DNA of 64,000 nt from NCBI GenBank assembly GCA_032629725.1, contig JAFEVB010000004.1:1178001-1242000 (forward strand), in the 5' to 3' direction. The translations under genes and the position numbers were made by a program. The notes beneath the pieces were generated by a model. The model had not been told where the DNA came from and ran no database searches. It worked only from the letters and a program-made list of their open reading frames with translations. The DNA comes from Gremmenia infestans. Lineage: Eukaryota; Ascomycota; Leotiomycetes; Helotiales; Hamatocanthoscyphaceae. This document shows, in pieces, positions 47,102 to 59,231 of this stretch. The stretch's first letter is position 1, and every line of letters begins with the position of its first letter.

Positions 47102-49399
47102 CTTTTAAAGTGAGTTTTTCCGGTCGTCTGCTTGAAACAAGCGAGAGGATATTCGGGGTCCTAGACGTATTTCCTTTGTGGGTCCTGGTCTATTCTTTAC
47201 CAAAGAAGAAGTAGTGCTTCGGAAGATAGAGTGCGATTGCCAGATAGAGGGGAACTTTTACCCTCTGGAAATCGGCTGATTGAACGGCTATAGGAAATAT
47301 ATGTAGAGTGCTGGCCGAGTCTGGAGTTTACTCCTTTTTGGACGGGCGGCCTATACCCAAGAGGGCGGGTTGCGGTCTGCAAGGAGGTGTTCTGTTTCAA
47401 GTTGATGCACTTGTTTAAGTGCCTGACGAAACGGTTTGCGGCTTGAGCAGCGAGCTATGTGGTGGAATTCTCCGTCTCCGGTGTCCAAGAACCATACATT
47501 CGCAAAAGCGTTGAAATGGAAAAGTAGTTGGGGATGTGTGGCTTTATTATGTGCAGTATGTGAGCCGGCTGATTTTCCGAAGGATTGATATTGCGTGAGA
47601 GGTAGCAGGATCATATAAGTTGGGGAGGAAGGGACGGGCTTCTCCACTTGCGTAAGGTGATGTGGTTATCTGTCTGGTCTGTGGGATTAATTCCTGCCTG
47701 CCTGCTTTGCCTGCACTGCATGCCATTCCACACACCCAATCCTCCATCTTTTCCTGCCCCTCTCGCCCCTCCCCTCTCCCGTGCATTCCAGGTCCAGTCC
47801 AGTTGATCCTCGAATCCTCAGTCGAGGCTGGCACGCACGTCCATCTCGCGTTCGTACCTTAGCCCCATCCCATCCCCTCCCCTCCCTACCTCTGTCAAGA
47901 CCAGGGGTGTTTTAGCGGAGTGAAGGAATGCGCTGGTGGGCAGTGGTGGCATTTGGTGTGTGTGACTGGGGGCCGGCAAGTGGTTGGTTGGCGAACTCTG
48001 AAATCCTCCAGGAGCGCCAAAGATTTAAAGGTCGGCAAAAGGTACTATTCCAGGAGATGGCAGTAATTGGCTGTCTCTAGTCAGCCTGAGACTGCGCTGT
48101 TCAGCCTATCCTCAGCCCACGGTTTTACGGAGTCCTGTTTTACATTGATGGGATGAACCCAACCAACCAGATGGCGTCCTAGCGATAACGCAGATCTGCT
48201 GATCACCAGAATACAAGAAGGAGGGGCTTTCGTGGTCTGAAGGGGGCAGAACTTCTCCTGGATTGATAACCTCCGTCTACTGCATCGAGAGTTCTGATTC
48301 CAGAATAGGGGCAAGGGGGCCAGCACGCTCAGAGCCGCCATTGCTACTGTATTACTTGCTGTAAGAGCTGCACACACAAAACAAAAACCCCCAAAACCGT
48401 TTCTGTGTTGTTCATGCTTCAACTAACGCCCAATGCTAAGGTACACTCACTACCTTACCACACTACACATGTACCTGCACGGTACTGCACAGACACGATT
48501 GCACTTCAAGTCCAATAGAGGGAGGGGTACGTGAGACTTAATACAGTGGTCCAAAACATTACAGTCCCACAGGTGCAGATTCCACGTTCCAAGAGCTGGC
48601 TGGAGTGGCCTTTCTCACTCGGTTAAAGACAGAATTCCGTTCAACGGAAACCTGGATTCCGACTTTAAAAATCTTCATACCCGTCACCGTGCATACGACG
48701 ATCTATACTTCGCTTATGTAAGAGATGCTTATTCTTGCTGCACAAAATACTTCCTTTCTTTTGGCGGGCATACTCCATTGATTATCATAACAGAAGAGTT
48801 ATTGCATACAAGCTGCAGGCAAAATCCTTCGAGTCCTTCGGTAACGTCATTGAGGCTTTAAGACCGCTTCGAGATGTGTTGGTAATGGCAGTCTTCAAGA
48901 TTCCAAGCAATCGGAGTTGAGATACAGATCACCATCGTTATGGCCACCACACCAATACAGAACTTCATTGCGCTGAGTTGCTCCGACTCTTAAAATAACG
49001 TGAGGCTGAGTTACCAGGAGCACCCAGCTGAACAGCCTTTTGTACACATGTAAGCCAGCAATCAGCTCAAGCCAGTGCCAAACACAGTCACGGCAAACAG
49101 ACACAATGTATCATCTTTGCGTATTGCATCTATAAGACCCTATGAGTACAGTATAACAGATCCCAAGCGCGCCACACCCACCCACGTCGCCTTTTAATGC
49201 AATTGTGTAGTAACATAAAGAAAAAGAAGAAAAAAGATGTCCGCCTCCTTGCACATTATCAAGTAAGTTCTATGGACTTTTTGACGTTGTCCGGTCTTAC
49301 AAAATACAGACAGGTAGATTGAAATCTATCTCTAAATTTGTTGATTCGTAGCTGTCACAGTTTCCTGTTGAAAATCTTATCTCGAGAATGAAAGAGATT
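47102..49399. other. 2.3-kb intergenic region
   Basis: It holds the promoter side of the preceding minus gene and the 3' flank of the elongase. No frame has domain or splice support. Confidence 0.4.
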
Positions 49400-50616
49400 C
49401 TATGCTTTGCGAGATCGTGTGACGGGGCGACCAGGGGTTCCGGTAGATGTGGCATGGCCATTCTTCGTCTTTCCATTCGCATTCCCATTCACGCCTGCGC
49501 CAGACATCAGGGTTGCGACATCAGGGACTTGGGCGTCTTTCAGGGAGCGAGCCGCTTTTCGGCTTGTGGGTCGCTTTCCGTCTTTCTTGTAGGTTGCGAG
49601 GTAGAAGGAAATGAAAAGGAGGAGGTACGAGCTGATTATGCCCATGCCTGCGAAAGCGGCAAACTCCTCTCCGGCGCAATTGCCCGCGTTCGGCATCCAT
49701 GGCCAGTAGGTCGAGGTGAAATAGGTGTAGGACGCAAAGTAGACGAACCCTGTGGTAGGTTGGGATCAGCAGGCTGTAAGATAGGGCTGTGAAGATGAGG
49801 ATTTAGTCTTACCAAGGTCAATGACGAATTGAATGATCTGCAGACGAGTAATCCATTCCTTCCACCAGATCTTGATGCCGCGAGCGCTCTGGAAGTAGTA
49901 CCAGTACATAACAACATGGACCATCAAGTTCAGTGTAATTGGAACCCATGAGACAGATGTCAAGCCGATCAATTGGGTGTAGCAGAGCAGGGCAGTTGCG
50001 CCGTGGTGGTAGCAGTGTAGGAAGGCTTCACAGGTATATTAGCTTCCATTTCCTTGTGTATTTAGGCGCGATGCATACTCAATGGCTTCTTCTTCGCAAC
50101 CAGGAACACAGTATCGATCAATTCGAGGTATTTCGTAAGGTAGTTGAGCTATGGCGCATTAGCATATCTCCACTCCTCCGCCAGGAAAGATCATACATAG
50201 TAGAGTATAACCAAAGGTGGAGTCCATCCGCCCTTAACGTCGCAGATGGCATAGAAGATGCCATGCTCATAGACAGTCGGAATCAGTTGCTCAGCGAAGA
50301 GCACTAATAAGATGGCGCTGATGCTCGTCAGGTAGAAGTTGTGAATCATGAACAGTCCGTTCAGCTTGAACGCCGGACGGTTGCGCATTAACTCCCGGCC
50401 CCCAAAGATCACAGTGTAGTATAGGGTTATCATAATAGCCGTCTGCTTCAATGTCGACATGGGTGTCACGCGGGGCTCGAAAGCGAAGTCTTGCGGATGG
50501 TAGCCCATCAATGTGGTGAAGGCTTTATCGAAGATGGGCCATAAGTGTACGCCAAATGGCCTCTCGATGCTCGGCAGAGGCACCATTTTCAAGAAGTCCG
50601 AAGGGCTGGTTGACAT
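49400..50616 (-). CDS. ELO-family very-long-chain fatty acid elongase
   Basis: Exons 50197-50616, 50079-50148, 49813-50025 and 49400-49749 (minus) give 350 residues from ATG 50616 (MSTSPSDFLKMVPLPSIERP). The family's catalytic His box FLHCYHHGAT lies at the start of exon 3. The preceding exon supplies YLTKYLELIDTVFLVAKKK and the following region MVHVVMYWYYFQSARGIKIW. Several membrane-spanning stretches and a Lys/Arg-rich C-terminal tail (KKDGKRPTSRKAARS) fit an ER-resident condensing enzyme that adds malonyl-CoA to acyl-CoA for sphingolipid and very-long-chain lipids. It resembles the Elo2/Elo3 branch, but the exact class is not certain. Confidence 0.92.
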
Positions 50617-51268
50617 ATTGATGAACCCAAGTTGTTGCAATGGGTTGTCAGAAGGATAGATGCTGTAATTGGAGTAGAACGCGTCGGATCCTCAGAGTTT
50701 CGAACAACTTAAAAAAAAAGGCTATGACCACGTTGCACGCTGAGATATGCGGCAACAATAGAAGGAAAAGAATTAAATTAAATCGAGGACGAGCTCGATG
50801 ATGAAGGAGTGGCGAGAAAAGGCAGCCTTCGGTCAACAGTTAAGGTGACCTGGTGGTGAAGCGGATGCGACAGATGAAAATTGAATATGGGGATGAGAAA
50901 ATACAACATGCCTCCTTTTCCCAAAAGGGGATTCTATTTTGTCCACGAAGCCGAGGCCGCTGCTGATTGGACAGATTGAAGATTGCCCCTAGAACTAGGT
51001 GCAAAATCACGTGTCAGCCTTAAGTGACAGATCCACACGTGTTCATTGGATGGTTTTTGGTAGTTCAAACTATACGGAGCGGGAGCATGTAAGTCAGAAG
51101 ATATTTCAAATTACCATTGCAATCATAGGGTTGTAACAGATTCAAAGCTCAACCCTTATCTATGCTCATCTCCTCCATCTAAACCAACAATTGTATCTAG
51201 GCGTTCCTATAAATGACCATCAATTCTTAACCCTTAGGCTCTTTATTGTGCTTCCATATACTAGATAT

Positions 51269-51349
51269 AAAAAGCGGCACTTACTTTCATTGACTTTTGA
51301 TAATGTCCTACGCTATCTGGCACATTATGAATTTTGTGACCCTTTTTTC
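51269..51349 (+). repeat. AAAAAGCGGCAC-family element, copy 2
   Basis: Left end AAAAAGCGGCAC, then CATTGACTTTTGATAATGTC, CACATTATGAATTTTGTGAC and a CCTTTTTTCC right end. The right end is a degenerate form of the GTGCCGCTTTTTC terminus of copy 1. Confidence 0.6.
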
Positions 51350-51487
51350 CTGCCCCCTGGGAGGCTTCTTCCTTTCATACAGACGACCGTAAAACACGGT
51401 AGAAGTTATCATACCGAAAAGATCAATCAAGCAATCTAATACTAATAGATCTTGACTTCTAACACTAAGTTGCCTTAGGCTTGATAT

Positions 51488-51566
51488 AGATAGCGGCACG
51501 TATTATCGTTGACTTTTAATGTCCCACTCCGTCTGCGACATTTATAAATCGCTGTCGCTTTTTCTA
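51488..51566 (+). repeat. AAAAAGCGGCAC-family element, copy 3
   Basis: Left end ATAGCGGCACGTATTATC, then TTGACTTTTAATGTCCCAC (identical to copy 4) and a right end CGCTGTCGCTTTTTC. It is about 65-75 percent like copy 2 by eye. Confidence 0.6.
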
Positions 51567-51629
51567 TCCACCATCTATTGCAAGAATCGGGATATGGAGT
51601 ATGGCTAATCAATTTGCGTAGCATTGCAA

Positions 51630-52143
51630 TCAGAATTGAAAAGTAAGTGGTAAACCTTCTTCCTTCCACTAATAAACAGTCAGTTATTGCCTGCCGTCGA
51701 TTCCCAAATGTCAAAAGTGCATACATACAGCTTCGATACCTCCCACAACATCCGGTAGCATTCCAAAGCCCCAAGTCCCTCAATGCGAACGCAGCCAAAG
51801 AACTAGTATACCCCTCCTGACACATCACAATCACTCTCAAATCATACCGATCCGCTATCTTAAGCCTGGCTTCACATCTAGGATCGAATCTCCATTCGAG
51901 GACGTTGCGTTCTATGATTAATGCTCCTGTTATCTGACCATGTTTTTCTCGTTGCGCGGAGGGCCGGATGTCTACTAGTACTGCTGGAGGTCGAGGACTA
52001 GCTGTCTCTTCCGAGGTTCTGTTGTTGTTCTTTTGGAGATGGGAGTAAGCTTCGGAAGGAGCCAAGCGTGTTAGGTGAGAACGCGCTGTTTCTAGTACTG
52101 AGACAATTCCTCGAGAGCCTGGAGGCGGGGTGTATGGATTCAT
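51630..52143 (-). pseudogene. Rhodanese-like domain protein with C-terminal frameshift
   Basis: ATG 52143 opens MNPYTPPPGSRGIVSVLETA. A single rhodanese fold follows: AVLVDIRPSAQREKHGQITG, NVLEWRFD and the active-site loop VIVMCQEGYTSSLAAFALRD with the catalytic Cys. After LGLWNAT the expected DVVGGIEA lies one base out of frame (doubled base at about 51752-51755). It then splices (donor at 51728, acceptor before 51668) to WKEEGLPLTFQF and a stop at 51630-51632. As given, the frame instead reads on to a stop at 51475, with an altered C-terminus that loses the final rhodanese helix. This is either a real lesion or a single-base sequence error. Confidence 0.6.
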
Positions 52144-52504
52144 GGCTCAGGAGTGACAAGTGCTGAAGGGTATGTCTAGAATACTTACCCTTCTGGAACA
52201 ACAAAACAAAACATTGCTCTCTACCTACGTACGGCGATGTGTTGTTTAATTATATTTTGAAATCTGATCCTGTCAAGAGATTACAGTATTCCGGGCCCCA
52301 TTATTTTTGGATGTTGGAGGTTGCAAAGAGTTATGGCATGATTTTACTCCTCGGTAAAGCCGACCTAGGATCCGCAACCAATAAAATGCCTTGCATTTCC
52401 GGTTTGCCCTCAAACCTGGGACCTGGCGACATACAGAAAATCATTCGAGCTTCATCAGAGTCCCACAACACCAACCACAACACCCTCATAACCCGTATTT
52501 CCTA
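52144..52504. promoter_or_regulatory. Divergent promoter region, rhodanese / COX6
   Basis: These 361 bases separate two divergent starts and should hold both promoters. No specific site is claimed. Confidence 0.45.
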
Positions 52505-53295
52505 ATGTCGTCGACTTCACTGCTGCGCATTGCAGCTCGCGCCCAACCATCCACCTTCTTTCGCGCCAATGGCCTACGTAGCCTGACTCCTCGCTGCTCC
52601 AATGCAGTCTTCGCCGTGCCAGCTCTGATCGTGACCTCTGGCTCAGCCAGCAGCTTTAGCACCAGCAGCATCCGCCGCTCCGATGAGGGAGGACACCACG
52701 AGGAGAGTTTCGAGGAGTTCACTGCCAGGTACGCTATTATACCCAATGGCCTCGAGAGTGTGCTTTTGAGCATATTCCTACACAGCCGAAACGGCGCAGT
52801 GACCCCGACCATCGAACATCTTCAATTGCTAACGTTCCGGTCCCAAAATATAGATACGAGAAGGAGTTTGATGCTGTGCAAGATGTCTTTGAGCTTCAGG
52901 TGTGTACCGCTTGTTTCCCTGTGCTCCGGCACGCGTACCTCTATATTTGCTGATTATCGTACGACTTTAACAGCGAAATCTTAACAATGCCTTTGCCTAC
53001 GATCTCGTCCCTTCGCCTTCCGTCCTTACTGCCGCCCTGAAGGCTGCGAGAAGAGTCAATGACTTCCCAACAGCTGTGCGAATCTTTGAGGGTATGTACC
53101 TCCTTTCTGGTGGAGTAGGGGGCTGGGGAAAAATAATAGAGAGAGATAGGGGCTGACGGTGTTTCGAATCTAGGTATTAAGGCGAAAGTCGAGAACCGTG
53201 GCCAGTACGATCAATATGTTGAGGAGCTCAAGCCGCTCCGGGAAGAACTAGGTCTTAGCTTGAAGGAGGAGCTGTTCCCCGAGGCAGCGAAATAA
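52505..53295 (+). CDS. COX6: Cytochrome c oxidase subunit VI (COX5A-type)
   Basis: Exons 52505-52728, 52854-52899, 52974-53091 and 53174-53295 give 169 residues. The N-terminus (MSSTSLLRIAARAQPSTFFR) is Arg/Ser-rich, fitting a mitochondrial presequence. The mature part is the conserved COX6/COX5A helix-repeat protein: HHEESFEEFTARYEKEFDAV, NNAFAYDLVPSPSVLTAALK, AARRVNDFPTAVRIFEGIKA and EELKPLREELGLSLKEELFP. It is a nuclear-encoded structural subunit of complex IV on the matrix side. Confidence 0.95.
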
Positions 53296-54162
53296 ATCAC
53301 AGGAGTTGTATCATGGGAGGCATGATTGTAGATGGAGCGATGCGTTGGTGGTTTAGATGGGAAACGGTACCAGGGTTCTTAGAGGCTCTGTTTTGCCTAC
53401 TTTTCTATATGTATAGCTGTAACAAGAACTGCAATGCATCTCTGCCTTATTGGAATTCTGGTTCCTGCTATGTGAGAAGCTGGTATGAAGCTCTGATAAT
53501 CAACCGCACTTTTGCATGGTGTGATGCAGGTAAAGCAACAGTCACATTGGGAGGGGTATGGTCCCTGCATGATACCTAGATGCGGGCTGTGAAGTACGAA
53601 TATACTTTGTCCATAACGCTTCTCCTTCTCCTCCCTCCTCCTCCCCCCCCTCCCTTTCCTCTTGGAAATCATCTCAGAGAAGCCAGACGAAGGCCGGGCT
53701 CTGTAACCGCGGCCTCTTGATATACACTCTCGGCCTAAGAGAGTGAATGTATTAATAGCTTTGGAAAGAACTTCCAACCTACCTCGACCGCTAACCTCCA
53801 TAAATGAACTCGCAAACCACAAACTTTGAACATCCTTTATAAGCCCTTTGAATCCTCTTTTTAACTCACAACATTACCTACTGCCTCTTAATCCATATCG
53901 CTACTAACGATTCTCTCAATGCTGAGAACCGCTTCTACCTCAACCAATCACAAGCGAGCAGACCTCGACCAAACCCAGCTTCCATCCTTACAGAACACAA
54001 CTTTTCAAGGCACTGCCAAACATTTGAGCGATAAAGTAGACATCTCTTCCTCCAAAGCCTAGCGAGGGTAATACCCACCAAGAAGACGCCTTCCCCCGGT
54101 CTTAGCACAACCAGACAAGCCGATTTCGTTCCAAGCACAAGAAGTCAAATTCAATCGAAAGG
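53296..54162. other. Intergenic region with pyrimidine tract
   Basis: This tandem spacer lies before the SUMO protease gene. A run of C/T (about 53621-53662, including eight or more C) is the only notable feature; no gene is supported. Confidence 0.45.
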
Positions 54163-57100
54163 ATGTCAAGCAGCCCCTTGAAAAAGCCGCGCCATCAGCA
54201 TATCACAGACGCGGCAGTCCTTCAACATTTCCGGAGAACTTTCGACCTAGACGAAGAATTGCGGGATCCTGACCCAAGGGCTTTTGCAGCTTATGTAGGT
54301 CACTCACTCACTCACTCTCTTATCACCGATCGATCCTACAAGGCTATCACAGGAAATTCCGCTAGTGCAGCCCAATCCGAAATCCATCGCTAACGCGAAC
54401 CCCAGGAACACCAAGGCCTCCTCGAGTCCGCAAGAAGAGTCCCTAAAGACGCTGCCCGTCGATCGAAGCACCATTATACAAAGCCCTATTCCAGGGATCC
54501 TCCAGGAGCAGTAAAAGGCCATAGCGATAGCGGACGTAGAGTGCCGCAACTGGAAAGCGGGGAGGTCAATGGGGACGCACACGCATATGCACACAAGCCA
54601 AAGGACATTTCCGAAACCCAGAAGAAGCGTGACGAAGAGCCATGGTAAGCTTGCTGATTCTGACAACTCTCTTCCTTTCTGATAAAGCTGTTTCCTAGGC
54701 AATTTACCCCTCCCTATCTTAACGGCAAGAGGTACGTTGCACCAGCCCACCGGTATATCCACTTGAAGTCCTCACAGCCGAATTTGCTCACAACGTATTT
54801 TAGCTCTGTTGGGTCTCTGCACTCATCTCCAGCCTATGCACTGCCATTGCCCCTAATGGTATATTGCCTTTCCACCCTTATGCATTTCCTGCTGAACCTC
54901 CGCAGAGAAAACACAGACTATTAGGCGGTCCGCAGCCTACCAACAGACTACGATCGACCGATTCACAAACATCTACGAAGCCCAAAACCGTTGCTGGCCC
55001 ATTCGACTTGACAAATGGCGCATATAGACCAGATGGAGAGCGAGACCACCCTGCAAAGAGACAGCGTGTGAATAACAATAATACCATAAACAACATATCT
55101 CCCAGGGATGTCGTCAACCTGGTAGAGGAGTCGCCAGCAAGTCAGAGTCTGAAAAGCCGCCCTACAGCTAGATCTGGGTACGATCAAAGTCAACACCAGC
55201 AGAGGTATAGTGATTCATTGGGCATAAACGTACCAGAGTTTCGGAAAGTTGAAGAAAGTACCAGAATACAGCACCATCAAAGAGCACCACGCAAAAACAG
55301 CACCTCCACAGAAAGTCCACGGGGGCGAGGATCCGGCGGTAACATTTTGCGAGAGGAGGGTATAAAAAGGCGACAGCACGCAAGGGGATCCGAATCTCTC
55401 GATATTTCATTGAACGAGATCTCGGATGATCCCATTCAGGATGACGACGATCAAGCGCGCAGCAAGGTCACGCAGGCCCCGAAACAGAAGTCTTTAATTC
55501 AAGTCCAGATTCCCTATACGGGAACTGCACACCTTCGTTCACACAGAGCCAAAGATGCTAATGGCAAGGTCCTGGCACGAGCTCCCACAGATACTGGCCA
55601 GCGATCCCCTTATTTTCCGCAAACTAGTGGCCAACCTGATCCACCTCGCCGAAGTAGAAATGCTGATACCTCGGATGTGGACGAACAGTCTCGGAACAGT
55701 CATACTTCAGAGGAAATGGGCCCCCCAAAATACAATCCATTGAAACGCGTTGAACAAAATTCTGCGGCTGCTGCTTACCAGGATGAAGCGAGCATTGATG
55801 AATTGGCTGTTGAGCCCCAAACCTCTCGTGAGGTTGCGCGGACTTTATTAGAAGCACGGAGAAATAAGACATCTCGTTTGGATACCTCTAAACAAACACA
55901 TGCCAATGTTGAAGTTGTGGAAAGTGATTCCGACGACGAGCTCAGCACACAGAGATGCAACATAAAACATTCAGAATTTGGTTCCAAACCCGGCGCAAAG
56001 ATCGCAGAATCCAAGACCACACAGCCCTCCAAGTCAGACCCTACGAAGAAAGCGAAGCACCCAGATACAGCCCCTAGCCACACATATAAAATCGTGGAGA
56101 TGTTTTTCGATAACAAAAAATGGCTAGAATGCGGTAGCAAGACATGGTCGATAACTCACACATACAACGATAAATCTTTAAGAGTGTTCGATGAAGTCCA
56201 CAGTTTTCAAACAGATATATTGACTAGCAAGGTCGACAGAATCATGATGAACCCCGAATGCTCGAAAATCATCATTCACAAAAGGAAAGATATGCAAGAC
56301 GCAGAGGTTAACCTAAGGGTGTACTTAGACTTTGGTGAGGCTAGTCAGGTTAGAGAATTTCAAGAACGGCTCAAAAAGGTGGAAGGAGAATCCGTCAAAT
56401 TTAACGTGAAGGCTGTACAATATCTCGAAAATACATTCTCGAGCAACCGAAACAAGAAGGCCGAACCGAAATCCCAGAGGCCGACGCGGGAAGAAGAACC
56501 AGAAGACGTACAATTAGCAAAGAAGAAGCAAGAGAGGAAGCTTCAGGGGGAATGGGAGAAGCATTGTGATTCGACACAGAATGGCAATACTCGATCGACG
56601 CACATCACCACAGATTCCAATGATCCTAAGACATTTCAGCGATCTAGTGGCCTAAGAAAGAGGATGGAGACTTCGGCAATGGAGATTTCTGATGATGATG
56701 CGCAAAACCTAAATTACAGTGCTTCTGGGATAGCTCCAAGTAATTTCTACGGTCCTGGTGAGGCAGAGGTACATCACGGTACACGCTCATCCAGCCGGAA
56801 GTATGCCAATTCTCCTCGCAAAGCACGGTCCCCAACTCCTGTGCTAGGATGGACTTTACAAAACCCCAATTGGGAAGAAGGTTGGCACAGCTCACTTGTC
56901 TTCGCCGGTGATGGCAAGGCTAGAGCCACAATCGAATCGACCGATATCCCAAAATTGGACGAGGGCGAGTTTCTGAATGACAGCCTGATATACTTCTATC
57001 TCCTCTATCTGCAAAAGCGCTTAGCTGATGCTCACCCGGATCTTGCGAAGCGAATCTATGTTCAGAATTCGTTTTTCTACGAAAGACTGACCAAGGAAGC

Positions 57101-59231
57101 AAAGTCACGGATCAACTACGAAGGCGTTCGGAAATGGACTGATAGAGCGAACGTTGACATTTTCACAAAGGACTACATCATTGTACCCGTCAATGAGAAT
57201 CTTCATTGGTACGTCGCGATTATCTGCAACGCCCCTAAGCTTCTCAAACCCGAAATCGAAATGAATGATTCGTCAGCCCAACAGTCCCATGACAAATCAG
57301 AAGACCGTGGGTTGGAACACGCTGCTCTTGTTATGACAACCGAAACTTCTTCTCCGCCACGACAGGTTGTTCCTGGTGTCGATGCTAAAATCGCAGAGCT
57401 GTGTTTAGACGATGCTTCTAAGGAGAACAAAAGTGGAAGATCAAAGTTTGACGAAACTTCCAATCCTAGCCCATCAAAGGAACCTTCACCAAAAGAAGCC
57501 AATATTCTTCCAAATGTTAATAGGCCAGATAAGCGAAAGCGTCAGAATGATGATGGCGACGATAATGATGTCGCACCAGTGATATCGGATCTCCTTCCAG
57601 CTCCAGCAAAGGCCTCACGAAAGGGGAAAAAGGGCTCAACAGGTCGAAAAAAGTATGACCCTCAGGAGCCCCGAATCATCACCCTGGACTCTTTCGGTCA
57701 CTCCCATTCGCCTGCATGCTCTAATTTAAAAGAATATTTGGTTGCAGAGGGCAAAGAGAAACACCGTAAGGAGATATCTCCACCACTGGCTATTGGCATG
57801 ACGGCGAAATACATCCCTCTACAGAACAATTACTGTGATTGTGGTGTGTTCCTTCTTGGCTACATGGAGCGATTCTTCGAAAATCCTGATGGTTTTGTCG
57901 GTGGTTTACTCTCGGGCGGCCCACCAGATCCTGAAAAGACTTGGGTCAATGCTCCAGAGATGCGGAATAGCATTCGAGACATACTCTTCAAACTCCAAAA
58001 AGAGCAAGCTCCTGAGCCAGGAAAGAAAAAGGAGCGAAAGAAGACGAAGGCTGCCCTACAGTCGGGCACTACTCCTGATTCAGCTATGTCCTCCAAAGCC
58101 ATGTCCAAAGAGGCATCAAAGAGTGCTCGGCCATCTGTATCCCCTGAGGATGCAAAGTCAGATCGCGCCACAGCAGCCATTGCGAGAACGCTAATAGGCA
58201 CTGAAAAATCAGTCCCTCTCGAGGATCCTCAACCCAAGAGCGAGACGAGTCTTCTCCCCAGGCGTTCGACTCATGTGACGCCCAAAAGTGCCATGAAGCT
58301 TGTTACTCCCGAGGGTCGCAATCACCGCAAGTCGGAAATTCCCGAGTCAGATGTAGAAGATCCTGAGCCCTCAACAAAAGCAAGCCCGTCTCCCGCAGAA
58401 GCTTTGGAGCCCGGAAACAGCGATACCATGCTCGGCAGTCCTAATGAAGATGGTGCTCAGTTTGATCAACCCGATAAATCCTTTGGGCTTATGGGGATGT
58501 TGGCAGGTAAGCTGAAATTTTGGGTGAAGAAAAGCGACCAAGATGAAGTAGCAAATTCAGGGGCCACTGAATCCAATCCTTTGGAGATCGAAGATTCTCA
58601 GACAAACATTGCTTACGAACCAAATCAAGTCTTCAAGCCGCGCTCTCCTGTTCATGAACAGAAATATGTGCCTATGGTGGGAGACGAATACACAACCTCC
58701 AACATGCATAGTCAGCAGATTCCACCTGATACGGATCATTATTTTGGTACTGGACCGTCGTTACGAAGAGGTAGCTCGGATGAGGCTATGGAGTCTCCAT
58801 CTTCAGTGGGTCTAGATGAGCCATTCACGAATAGATCGAGTTCTCGTACTGCCACCGGCGCGTTCACGGCTGGGAATGAGCCAGGCAACGAACACAACGA
58901 TGAAATGCTCCTAGCCCATACGGTTCGACATACTGCAACATCGAGCTCGAGCTCGCCATCCAGCTTAGCACGTGCAACGTCTCTCGGAAAGAATCATTCT
59001 AAGAAGAGGTATCGTTCAGAGGCTCCCGAGACGAAGAAGCGATTACGTGTTGAGGAAGTCGAAAAGAACAGCAACTTCAGTTATCTTGAGACGGGAAGAG
59101 ATTTACGGGGTTCCTCTGAAGGTAGCGTGGAACAGGTCAAAAAGCAATGGCCTGGCAATGACGTTAAGGCCTCCAATTTTCGTTCCTCCATTGGTGAAAA
59201 TGGTGGAACCCATACGAAATTTGAAGAGTAG
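54163..59231 (+). CDS. Ulp2/SENP6-7-like SUMO protease
   Basis: Exons 54163-54294, 54406-54644, 54699-54731 and 54833-59231 give 1600 residues. The N-terminal third is disordered with a SUMO-interaction-like motif (DVVNLVEESP). Residues about 552-670 form a compact domain (IVEMFFDNKKWLECGSKTW, then NPECSKIIIHKRK). The C48 catalytic domain starts near 833 (LDEGEFLNDSLIYFYLLYLQ). Catalytic residues are His926 (NENLHWYVA), Asp1087 (ITLDSFG), Gln1132 and Cys1138 (LQNNYCDCGVF). The roughly 160 residues between His and Asp, against fewer than 20 in Ulp1/SENP1, mark the Ulp2 branch, which trims poly-SUMO chains in the nucleus. A long disordered tail follows. A 33-base exon 3 is unusual but phase-consistent. 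Confidence 0.9.

Larger units (their letters stand above)
50617..51629. other. Intergenic region with two inverted-repeat element copies
   Basis: It holds the promoter of the elongase (minus) and the 3' flank of the rhodanese gene. It carries copies at 51269 and 51488, about 220 bases apart in the same orientation; nothing else is supported. Confidence 0.45.
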
